This document shows positions 1-5,528 of a stretch of DNA of 5,528 nt, one piece after another; positions within the stretch are counted from its first letter, which is position 1, and each line of letters begins with the position of its first letter. Below the pieces are notes generated by a model. That model did no database searches. It saw only the letters and a program-made list of their open reading frames with translations, and was not told the DNA's origin. Location of the stretch: assembly GCA_023427355.1 (NCBI GenBank), contig JAEZBK010000093.1:1-5528 (forward strand). Direction: 5' to 3'. The DNA is from Pseudomonadota bacterium. GTDB taxonomy: Bacteria > Pseudomonadota > Alphaproteobacteria > Micropepsales > Micropepsaceae. Both the position numbers and the translations under genes were made by a program.

Positions 1-694
1 CATCCATTTCGCCATGGATTTCCTCACCCAGCAGAACAAGCGCGTGGCGGGCGACAGCGAAGACAAGGCCGCGCCCACCGGCACGCTCACGGCCAAGGGC
101 AAGCATGTCGTGGTCATCGGCGGCGGCGATACCGGCTCGGACTGCATCGGCACCTCCAACCGCCATGGTGCGGCTTCGGTGACGCAGCTTGAAATCATGC
201 CCAAGCCGCCGGTGAAGGAAAACAAGCAGCTCGTCTGGCCCGATTGGCCGCTGAAGCTGCGGACTTCTTCCTCGCACCAGGAAGGCGCCGAGCGCGACTT
301 CGCCGTCAGCGCCAAGCGCGCCATCGGCGAGAACGGCAAGGTCACCGGGCTGGAATGCGTCCGTGTCGAATGGAAGCTGGGCGATGGCGGTCGCATGAAC
401 ATGGTGGATGTGCCCGGCAGCGAATTCACGCTGAAGGCCGACCTGGTGCTTCTGGCGATGGGCTTTGTCGGCCCCAGGAAGGCCGGCCTGGTGGAACAGG
501 CGGGCGTGACGCTCGATCCGCGCGGCAATGTCGCCGCCAACACCCTCGACTACAAGACCAGCCAGTCCAAGGTTTTTTCCTGCGGCGACATGCGCCGCGG
601 CCAGTCGCTGGTGGTCTGGGCGATCCGCGAAGGCCGCCAGTGCGCCCGCGCCGTGGACGAGTTCCTGATGGGAAGCACGCTCCTGCCGCGTTGA
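1..694 (+). CDS. gltD: Glutamate synthase [NADPH] small subunit, C-terminal part (5' end outside window)
   Basis: This is the C-terminal 230 residues of GltD, roughly half of the usual length of about 480 residues. The frame is open to the left edge (first full codon at 2-4, reading IHFAMDF), so the ATG at 14 is an internal methionine and not the start. GltD is the FAD and Fe-S subunit that passes electrons from NADPH to the large subunit GltB, which makes glutamate from glutamine and 2-oxoglutarate in the cytoplasm. The second Rossmann motif [13 protein letters not shown] (nt about 107-145) binds NADPH. The following stretch with KPPVKEN, WPDWP and HQEGAERDF is typical of the GltD family. 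The C-terminal FAD-contact motif [17 protein letters not shown] is intact near nt 578-630. The N-terminal Fe-S region and the first FAD motif lie outside the window, as presumably does gltB. The gene ends in TGA and is followed by a hairpin terminator. Family assignment is very secure. Confidence 0.95.
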   Translation, partial: IHFAMDFLTQQNKRVAGDSEDKAAPTGTLTAKGKHVVVIGGGDTGSDCIGTSNRHGAASVTQLEIMPKPPVKENKQLVWPDWPLKLRTSSSHQEGAERDFAVSAKRAIGENGKVTGLECVRVEWKLGDGGRMNMVDVPGSEFTLKADLVLLAMGFVGPRKAGLVEQAGVTLDPRGNVAANTLDYKTSQSKVFSCGDMRRGQSLVVWAIREGRQCARAVDEFLMGSTLLPR

Positions 695-717
695 GATTTC
701 CGGGATCGAAAAGGAAG

Positions 718-749
718 CGCCCGCGAACATCTTCGCGGGCGTTTTTCTT
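718..749 (+). terminator. Rho-independent terminator in the convergent gap, probably bidirectional
   Basis: A perfect 10-bp stem (718-727 pairing with 732-741, arm CGCCCGCGAA) closes a CATC tetraloop. It is followed on the + strand by TTTTTCTTT at 742-750, a classic intrinsic terminator 23 bases after the gltD stop. Read on the - strand, the same hairpin begins 8 bases after the stop of the co-polymerase gene and is followed by CTTCCTTTTC, a weaker T-rich tract. It can therefore plausibly end both converging transcripts. The stem and T-run are seen directly; the two-way activity is inferred. Confidence 0.88.
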
Positions 750-2864
750 TCAGCTCGCCAGCACCAGTCCGACCGGTGCGGCCTTGGCGTTCTGAAGCGC
801 CGCCGTCGCATGCAGCAGCGAGCGCGCCTGCAGTTTTTCCCGGCGTGAAACCATCAGGGTAGCGTCGGCCTGCCGCGCGATCAGCGCCGCATCCGGACCG
901 CCAAGCGCCGGCCCGCAATCCAGCACCACGAAGTCGCAGGAATCACGCAGGATATCCATCAGCCGCGCCATCTGGGGCGAGGCAAACATGGTGGCGGCAT
1001 TGCTGGGCCGCTGTTTCAGGGTCAGGAAATGGACCCCGCTGCGCGCATCCTTCACCAGCGCCTCGTTCAACGGCACAGTGCCGCTCAGCACTTCATACAG
1101 TCCTGCGGGCGGTTCGGCGGCCAGCGCCGCCGCCGTGCGATGCGCGGGGTCGCAGTCGATGATGATGGTCTTCTTGCCCAGCCGCGCGGCGGCCCTGGCC
1201 AGGGCGACCGCCACCACGGACTTGGCGTCGCCCGGCTCGGGCGCGGTCAGCGCCACCACCGCGCCTTCGCCGCCACGCGATTCCAGCTGGCGCACCAGGG
1301 AAACCGTCGCATGGGCGAAACGGCTGCCCGGCCAGTCCAGCACATAATCCGCCGCCTTCAGCGAGCCGGCATTGTGGATCTCGCCCAGGATGGGCGGGCC
1401 ATCCCATTGCGCGACGGGCGTCATCTGCCGCGCCGCACGGCCACGCGGGGCGCCAGCGCGACGCTGCCCCTGTGGCCGCAGCAGCCAGCCGAATTTCTCC
1501 ATCTCCAGCGCCGCGAGCATGCCCAGCATCAGGCCCAGCGGCAGCGATGCGCCGATGATCAGCTTGCGCTTGGGCGCGGCGGGGGATTGGGGAATGGCGG
1601 CGGGGCTCAACACGCGCGCCGATGTTTCCATCGCGGCGTCCTGGCCCTGGGCGTTGCGCAGCCGTGCAATGAAGGCCTCATAGGCGGTGCGGGTGGATGC
1701 TGCATTGGCCTCCATCGAAGCCAGTTCGCCGCGCGCCATGTTCTGGCGCACGGCCTGTCCCTGCGCGCGCGCCAGCGAGGCCTGCAGCGAGGACAGGTGA
1801 TTGGCCGTCGCATCCACTTCGCGGGTCAGTGCCGCACTGATGCGCGCCAGTTCCTGCGCGATCTTCTGGTCCAGGTCCTGACGCTGGGCCTGCAGTTGCA
1901 CCAGCCGGGGATGCAGGGGGCCATAGCGCCCGTTCAGGTCGGCCTGCTCGCGGGACAGCTGCACCTGCTGCGCGCGCAATTGCTGGATCAGCGGCGAAGC
2001 CAGCGCCTGGGCGGAATTGGCCGGATCGCCTGCGATGCTGCGCTGGGCGGCCTGTTTCTGCTCCAGTTCCGAACGCGCCTGGATGATCTGGGCGCTGATC
2101 GCCATCATCTGCTGTTCGGTCAGAGACGCGCCCGGCCCGGTATCGGTCAGGCCATTGCGCGCCTTGTAGCGCTGCACGTCTTCGTTCTGCAGTTGCACCT
2201 CGCGCGCCAAGTTGCTGGCGCGGGCATCCAGCCATTCGGCTGCCTGGGCGGTGGCGGTCTGGCGGGCCTGGACCTGGTCCTCGACATAGGCGCTCACCAG
2301 CGTATTGGCGATGCGCGCGGCTTTTTCGGGATCGCGCGAGCGCGCGCCCACCGTGATCGAGGTGGAAAGGCCATTGGGCTCGGCCCAGATGTTCTTGAGG
2401 AAATTGTCTACGATGCGGTCCTGCGCTTCGCTTTGCGCGCTCTGGCCGCCGCCGCTCCAGTTGCGCGGGTCCAGCATCCCGGCCAGGCCGGGGGCCGCCA
2501 GCGCGCCGTTGAATTCGGGATCGTTCTCCAGGTCCAGCGCCGCAATCACCCGCTGCGCCAGTTCGCGGCTTTGCAGGATCTGGATCTGGTTCTGCACCGC
2601 CGCGGCGGTGATCTGCGCATCGGGCGTGCGCGCCGCCGGATCGGTCATCACGCTGGGCCGGTTTTCCAGCATCACCACCGCCGAGGATGCCCAGATGGTC
2701 GGCTGCGAGAAGGCATAGATCACCGTGGCGCCCACCGTCAGCGCGGCGACCAGCGCGATCAGCGCCTTGCGCTTCCTCAATACGGCGATGAGATCGGCCA
2801 CGGAGAATCCCTCCGCGGGTGGCGGCGCATAGGCGGGGGGGAGCCGGTATGCGGGGATGGACAA
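750..2864 (-). CDS. Wzc/GumC/ExoP-type polysaccharide co-polymerase with a degenerate BY-kinase-like domain
   Basis: Predicted inner-membrane protein of 704 residues that would control chain length or export of a surface polysaccharide. Visible order: a short Pro-rich N-terminus; Wzz-like segment [13 protein letters not shown] (21-33); TM1 about 34-52; a periplasmic region with long Gln/Ala-rich coiled coils (about 205-275 and 295-385) and the GumC-type motif YGPLHPR (314-320); the Pro-rich stretch [11 protein letters not shown] (421-431); TM2 about 434-453; an Arg-rich linker; and a cytoplasmic P-loop domain from about 490. In that domain the Walker A-like motif is APEPGDAKS (541-549), the Walker A' motif TIIIDCD (566-572) and the Walker B-like motif FVVLDCGP (645-652). 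Family members are typically 700-750 residues. Oddities: Ala for Gly at 547, no E-x2-R-x2-R motif, and no tyrosine after Y590, so autophosphorylation is doubtful. The start used is TTG with GAGAGG 6 bases upstream; a GTG at codon 22 is a good alternative. It lies downstream of the ATP-grasp gene, 79 bp apart. Family secure; kinase activity not. Confidence 0.9.
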   Translation of the reverse strand: MSIPAYRLPPAYAPPPAEGFSVADLIAVLRKRKALIALVAALTVGATVIYAFSQPTIWASSAVVMLENRPSVMTDPAARTPDAQITAAAVQNQIQILQSRELAQRVIAALDLENDPEFNGALAAPGLAGMLDPRNWSGGGQSAQSEAQDRIVDNFLKNIWAEPNGLSTSITVGARSRDPEKAARIANTLVSAYVEDQVQARQTATAQAAEWLDARASNLAREVQLQNEDVQRYKARNGLTDTGPGASLTEQQMMAISAQIIQARSELEQKQAAQRSIAGDPANSAQALASPLIQQLRAQQVQLSREQADLNGRYGPLHPRLVQLQAQRQDLDQKIAQELARISAALTREVDATANHLSSLQASLARAQGQAVRQNMARGELASMEANAASTRTAYEAFIARLRNAQGQDAAMETSARVLSPAAIPQSPAAPKRKLIIGASLPLGLMLGMLAALEMEKFGWLLRPQGQRRAGAPRGRAARQMTPVAQWDGPPILGEIHNAGSLKAADYVLDWPGSRFAHATVSLVRQLESRGGEGAVVALTAPEPGDAKSVVAVALARAAARLGKKTIIIDCDPAHRTAAALAAEPPAGLYEVLSGTVPLNEALVKDARSGVHFLTLKQRPSNAATMFASPQMARLMDILRDSCDFVVLDCGPALGGPDAALIARQADATLMVSRREKLQARSLLHATAALQNAKAAPVGLVLAS

Positions 2865-2870
2865 GGACAG

Positions 2871-2876
2871 CCTCTC
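2871..2876 (-). promoter_or_regulatory. Ribosome binding site for the TTG start of the co-polymerase
   Basis: On the - strand GAGAGG lies 6 bases before the TTG at 2864-2862. No ATG or GTG in this frame offers a longer start nearby. A competing site exists downstream, GGAGGG at 2814-2809, 7 bases before a GTG at 2801-2799 (codon 22), and its Shine-Dalgarno match is better. Both are read from sequence; which is used cannot be decided here. Confidence 0.45.
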
Positions 2877-2943
2877 GGATGCGAGCCGCCACGTCTGGCG
2901 AACCGCTTCCTTAAGATTTACGGCGGCAAGCCTATCAAAATGG

Positions 2944-4170
2944 TTAACGGCCGCTGGGATGCGGCGCGCCTTCCAGGGCCGGAAGCGCCGAAAACTCTTC
3001 GGTTTTGCCCGTCCCGGTCCTGGTTAAGACGTCCCGCTTGCCGGTCAGGGCCTTCAGCAGGCGGCGGTCGCCCAGGGGCAGGTCGTGAAAGCCGGTTTTC
3101 AGGTGGATGCTGGAAGGATCGCGCTCCATCTCCTGGGGGAAAAGCGCGATCCGGGTCTTGGGGCTGAGCTGCGAGCGGTCGGGTGTGGGCCGCCCCGCGG
3201 CGCTCATCAGCGCGGCGACCAGGTCATGGCCCATGCCCAGCGCCAGGTGGCTGGTGGGCGTGGCGCGCGGATTGATCTCCAGCAGATGAACCGCGCCTTG
3301 TGCATCGCGGATGTAGTCCAGCCCATACAGGCCCGACAGTCCGAAGCGCGCGGCAATCGTGCGGGCGCTCTCCTGCATCTGCTTGCTGGTGCTGCGCTCC
3401 ACCACGGTGGCGGGGCCGGTGCCGTCGCCCGATGCCACCACCACGTCGAAATGATGGGCCGCCAGCAGTCGGCCCTGCCAGCAGGCCAGGGTGCTGGTGG
3501 CGGGCGTGCCGGACACGAAACGCTGCGCGCCGGGGCGCGGATCGCGCGGCGCGGCCAGCGCACGCGCCAGCAGCGCCGCATCGCGGCGCTTCAGGGCCTT
3601 CAGGACCATTATGGGCCGCGACACGCGGCGCGCACGCGCCAGCGCGGTGCGGGCCGCATCGGCCGTGCGGGCGATGACGACGCCGCCGCCGCCCCAGCTT
3701 CCATCCGACTTGATCACCAGCGGCAGACCCAGCGCGTCCAGCGCGCGGTCCAGATCCTGGTCCGTTTCGAGCGCGATGGTGTCGGCGGCGGGTGCGCCCG
3801 CCTTCGCGGCGGCATCCAGGAAGGCATTGCGCGCCGTCAGTGTCTCGAAGGGTTCGCTTCCGCCCAGCGAATGGGTGGCCAGCGCCGCGACATGCGGATC
3901 CTTCGCCGCCAGCTTCCACACCAGCTCGGACATTAAATCGTCGCAAGGTACGAACAGGTCAGGCTTTGCCACCGCGATGGCGCGCGCCAGCGATGACAGC
4001 GGGCGCAGCGCGGAAAAGCGATGCAGCCGCACGGGCGCATCGGAATCATGCAGCGGACTGTCGCCAATGCACACCGCTTCCACGCGCGCGCCCAGCGACG
4101 CAAAGGCATGCGCAAGGCGCGCGGGAAAGGGCCACTGCGTGGCCGAGGCAAGCAGGATGCGCAACATCAT
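2944..4170 (-). CDS. ATP-grasp domain protein (carboxylate-amine ligase-like), substrate unknown
   Basis: Soluble protein of about 408 residues with an ATP-grasp fold. ATP-grasp enzymes activate a carboxylate as an acyl-phosphate and join it to an amine or similar nucleophile. The N-terminus (RILLASATQWPFPARLAHAF) looks like a Rossmann-like pre-ATP-grasp domain, with PCDDLMSEL near residue 76. The ATP-binding core follows: LPLVIKSDGSWGGGGVVIA with K154 and a glycine-rich loop at 160-163, then QRFVSGTPATS near 216. The metal site has D285 in LYGLDYIRD and E298/N300 in LLEINPR. Key residues appear intact, so it is probably active. Residues after about 330 form a tail I do not recognise. Start: tandem ATGs at 4170-4168 and 4167-4165; a GTG at 4179 would add three residues, and none has a strong ribosome site. 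It is the first gene of a probable two-gene unit with the co-polymerase. The substrate cannot be read from the sequence; a role in decorating a polysaccharide or making a peptide-like bond is inferred from the neighbour. Confidence 0.85.
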   Translation of the reverse strand: MMLRILLASATQWPFPARLAHAFASLGARVEAVCIGDSPLHDSDAPVRLHRFSALRPLSSLARAIAVAKPDLFVPCDDLMSELVWKLAAKDPHVAALATHSLGGSEPFETLTARNAFLDAAAKAGAPAADTIALETDQDLDRALDALGLPLVIKSDGSWGGGGVVIARTADAARTALARARRVSRPIMVLKALKRRDAALLARALAAPRDPRPGAQRFVSGTPATSTLACWQGRLLAAHHFDVVVASGDGTGPATVVERSTSKQMQESARTIAARFGLSGLYGLDYIRDAQGAVHLLEINPRATPTSHLALGMGHDLVAALMSAAGRPTPDRSQLSPKTRIALFPQEMERDPSSIHLKTGFHDLPLGDRRLLKALTGKRDVLTRTGTGKTEEFSALPALEGAPHPSGR

Positions 4171-4220
4171 GGCCGCCACGCTAACGCCGCATCCGTCAAC
4201 CTTCGGTGAAGATTTTGGGT

Positions 4221-4249
4221 GCTAGGGTTGCGCAAGAAGAGGGCTGCAA
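4221..4249 (-). promoter_or_regulatory. Candidate promoter for the ATP-grasp / co-polymerase unit
   Basis: On the - strand TTGCAG (4249-4244) and CCTAGC (4226-4221) are separated by 17 bases. They resemble the -35 TTGACG and -10 GCTANAWC-like elements described for alphaproteobacterial housekeeping promoters. Transcription would begin near 4214, leaving a leader of about 45 bases to the ATG at 4170. Both elements deviate from consensus, so this is a weak pattern match. A dyad (4241-4253) overlaps the -35 element. Confidence 0.25.
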
Positions 4250-4253
4250 GCCC
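4241..4253. repeat. Short inverted repeat in the divergent control region
   Basis: GGGCT (4241-4245) and AGCCC (4249-4253) form a perfect 5-bp dyad around a GCA centre. It lies between the two divergent genes and overlaps the candidate -35 of the leftward unit. It could be an operator half-site pair or a chance GC-rich palindrome. No T-run follows, so it is not a terminator. Confidence 0.3.
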
Positions 4254-4288
4254 GATCCTGCCGTCGTTCCGTTTCGGCACAGTGCAAT

Positions 4289-4292
4289 GGAG
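4289..4292 (+). promoter_or_regulatory. Ribosome binding site fixing the start of the flavin oxidoreductase
   Basis: GGAG lies 7 bases before the ATG at 4300-4302. The frame is open further upstream to a GTG at 4219, but those 27 codons precede the usual N-terminal FAD motif and are not expected in this family. The site and the family layout together favour 4300. Confidence 0.7.
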
Positions 4293-4299
4293 TCTTCCG

Positions 4300-5511
4300 A
4301 TGTCGTCTTCGCCTGCCATCGCCGTCATCGGCGCCGGTCCTTATGGTCTTTCGCTGGCCGCGCACCTGGCCCATGCCGGACAGGATTTCCGTATCTTCGG
4401 CCGTACCATGGCAACCTGGCGCGACCATTGCCCCAAGGGCATGACACTGAAGTCGGATGGCTTCGCCTCCAACCTCTCCCATCCCGATCCCGCCTCGACG
4501 CTGGAAAGCTACTGCGCCGCGCGCGGCATCGCCTATGACGAGCGTTTGCTGCCGGTCGAACTGCCCGTGTTCGACGCCTATGCCACCTGGTTCCAGAAGA
4601 CCTATGTGCCCATGGTCGAGGAAACCCATGTCACCCGCTTGATGCAGGGCGACAAGGGCTTTGTCCTGACGCTGGAAACCGGCGAAACGCTGAGCGCCGG
4701 CCGCGTCGTGCTGGGCGCGGGCCTTACGCATTTTCGCCGCTATCCCGATGACGTGACGCCGGGTCCGCGCATCACCCACACCTATGACCATCACGACCTG
4801 GCGCCGCTGGCGGGCAAGGACGTGCTGATCCTGGGCGCGGGCGCCTCGGCCGTGGATACGGCGGTGCTGGCCGCCGAAGCCGGGGCCAGGGTCTCGCTGC
4901 TCGCCCGCCGCGCGGTGATCGATTATCATGAGGTGCCCGATCCCGATCCGGCGTCGTGGCTCTCGTCTCTCACCAATCCTTCCAGCGGCATCGGCCCCGG
5001 CTGGCGCAGCTTCTTCTGCTCCAAGGCGCCGCGCCTGTTCCGCCGCCTGCCCGAAGATGTCCGACTGCATGCCACGCGCACCCATCTGGGCCCCGCGCCG
5101 GGCTGGTTCATGCGCGGCAAGATCGAAGGCAAGGTGAAGACCATGCTCAGCCACCAGCTCGTTGGCGCCCAGGACAAGGGCGATCACGTTCTTGTTCATG
5201 CGCGCGACGAACACGGCGCTGCCGTCACGGTGCGGGCCGACCATGTGATCTGCGCCACCGGCTACAAGCCCGACCTGCGCAGCCTGCCCTTCCTGGACAC
5301 GGCGCTGCGCGCCCGCATCGCCCATGTGCAGCACACCCCGCACCTGAGCGACAATTTTGAAACCAGCGTGCCGGGGCTCTATGCCATGGGCGCGTTGTCG
5401 GCCAACGCCTTTGGCCCGCTGATGCGCTTCATGGTTGGCGCCGAGTATGTGGCTCCCAGACTCTCCGCCCATCTTGCCCGGTCGGCCCGGAAGGTGCGCG
5501 CCGCGGCCTAG
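4300..5511 (+). CDS. FAD/NAD(P)-dependent oxidoreductase, flavin monooxygenase-like (HpyO-like group possible)
   Basis: Predicted cytoplasmic flavoprotein of 403 residues with two Rossmann motifs. The first, IAVIGAGPYGLSLAAHL (7-23), binds FAD. The segment KGMTLKSDGFASNLSHP (46-62) matches a pattern common in class B-like flavin monooxygenases. The second Rossmann motif, VLILGAGASAVDTAVLAAEA (175-194), would bind NAD(P)H, and HVICATGYKPDL (315-326) is the ATG-type motif typical of N-hydroxylating and FMO-like enzymes. The C-terminal PGLYAMGALSANAFGPLMRF (358-377) completes the FAD site. All cofactor motifs look intact and the length is normal. From memory, the LKS-GFAS and GP-MRF segments recall the group containing urate hydroxylase HpyO, but no other purine gene is present, so I do not assign that substrate. 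It is transcribed away from the ATP-grasp gene across a gap of about 130 bp. It ends in TAG, and the last 17 bases of the window show no terminator. The oxidoreductase class is secure; the substrate is unknown. Confidence 0.87.
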   Translation: MSSSPAIAVIGAGPYGLSLAAHLAHAGQDFRIFGRTMATWRDHCPKGMTLKSDGFASNLSHPDPASTLESYCAARGIAYDERLLPVELPVFDAYATWFQKTYVPMVEETHVTRLMQGDKGFVLTLETGETLSAGRVVLGAGLTHFRRYPDDVTPGPRITHTYDHHDLAPLAGKDVLILGAGASAVDTAVLAAEAGARVSLLARRAVIDYHEVPDPDPASWLSSLTNPSSGIGPGWRSFFCSKAPRLFRRLPEDVRLHATRTHLGPAPGWFMRGKIEGKVKTMLSHQLVGAQDKGDHVLVHARDEHGAAVTVRADHVICATGYKPDLRSLPFLDTALRARIAHVQHTPHLSDNFETSVPGLYAMGALSANAFGPLMRFMVGAEYVAPRLSAHLARSARKVRAAA

Positions 5512-5528
5512 CCGGAGCTGCACAAGCC

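Noticed and set aside
14..16. ATG at 14 as the start of a short gltD-like gene
   Set aside because: The frame stays open to the window edge and the preceding residues IHFA fit the GltD family, so the gene is cut by the window and not truncated.
1678..2892. A 404-codon open frame on the - strand overlapping the co-polymerase in another frame
   Set aside because: It is a low-complexity Arg/Gly/Ala translation out of frame with the co-polymerase, with no family motifs; a frame-shadow rather than a gene.
2887..2900. Hairpin CGCCA-CGTC-TGGCG between the ATP-grasp and co-polymerase genes
   Set aside because: Only 5 bp, with no T-run on either side; too small to call a terminator or attenuator in GC-rich DNA.
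1029..3167. A 712-codon open frame on the + strand opposite the co-polymerase
   Set aside because: It is antisense to a protein with clear family motifs; its translation is rich in Arg, Gln, Gly and His with no recognisable domain, as expected for a mirror frame in GC-rich DNA.
4194..4199. A perfect TTGACG -35-like box on the - strand upstream of the ATP-grasp gene
   Set aside because: At 17-18 bases spacing the -10 position would be GC-rich and lie at the tandem ATG codons, leaving no room for a leader; usable only if translation starts further downstream.
4219..4299. Upstream GTG start for the flavin oxidoreductase, adding 27 residues
   Set aside because: The added residues precede the family's usual N-terminal FAD motif, overlap the likely promoter area, and the ATG at 4300 has a well-placed GGAG.
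4222..5523. A 433-codon open frame on the - strand opposite the flavin oxidoreductase
   Set aside because: It mirrors a well-supported gene, shows no domain, and arises because GC-rich codon bias suppresses stops on the other strand.

Overview
The window is GC-rich (about two-thirds G+C by eye) with dense coding and short gaps. The gltD sequence and general style suggest an alphaproteobacterium; this is inference, as no rRNA or other taxonomic marker is present. There are four protein genes, one of them cut by the left edge. No RNA gene, mobile element or CRISPR array is visible.

Layout. At 1-694 (+) lies the C-terminal half of gltD, the small subunit of NADPH-dependent glutamate synthase. 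A 55-bp convergent gap follows, holding a strong hairpin terminator that probably serves both sides. At 750-2864 (-) is a large Wzc/GumC/ExoP-type polysaccharide co-polymerase, with a Wzz-like membrane and coiled-coil part fused to a BY-kinase-like ATPase domain. At 2944-4170 (-) is an ATP-grasp ligase-like protein, upstream of and probably cotranscribed with the co-polymerase (79-bp gap). A divergent control region of about 130 bp follows. At 4300-5511 (+) is a two-Rossmann flavin-dependent oxidoreductase of the monooxygenase-like class.

How the genes may work together. gltD is nitrogen-assimilation housekeeping and marks the edge of a different locus. The other three look like part of an exopolysaccharide or surface-polymer locus: a chain-length or export regulator of the inner membrane, a ligase that could form an amide or peptide bond, and a flavoenzyme. 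No glycosyltransferase, flippase, polymerase or outer-membrane exporter lies in the window, so this function is inferred from the co-polymerase alone.

The most notable signal is in the co-polymerase. Its kinase-like domain has lost several hallmarks at once: the glycine before the Walker A lysine is Ala, the E-x2-R-x2-R self-association motif is absent, the Walker B region is atypical, and there is no C-terminal tyrosine cluster. It looks like a scaffold with a pseudokinase or altered ATPase domain. I see no clear evidence of a wholly new system.
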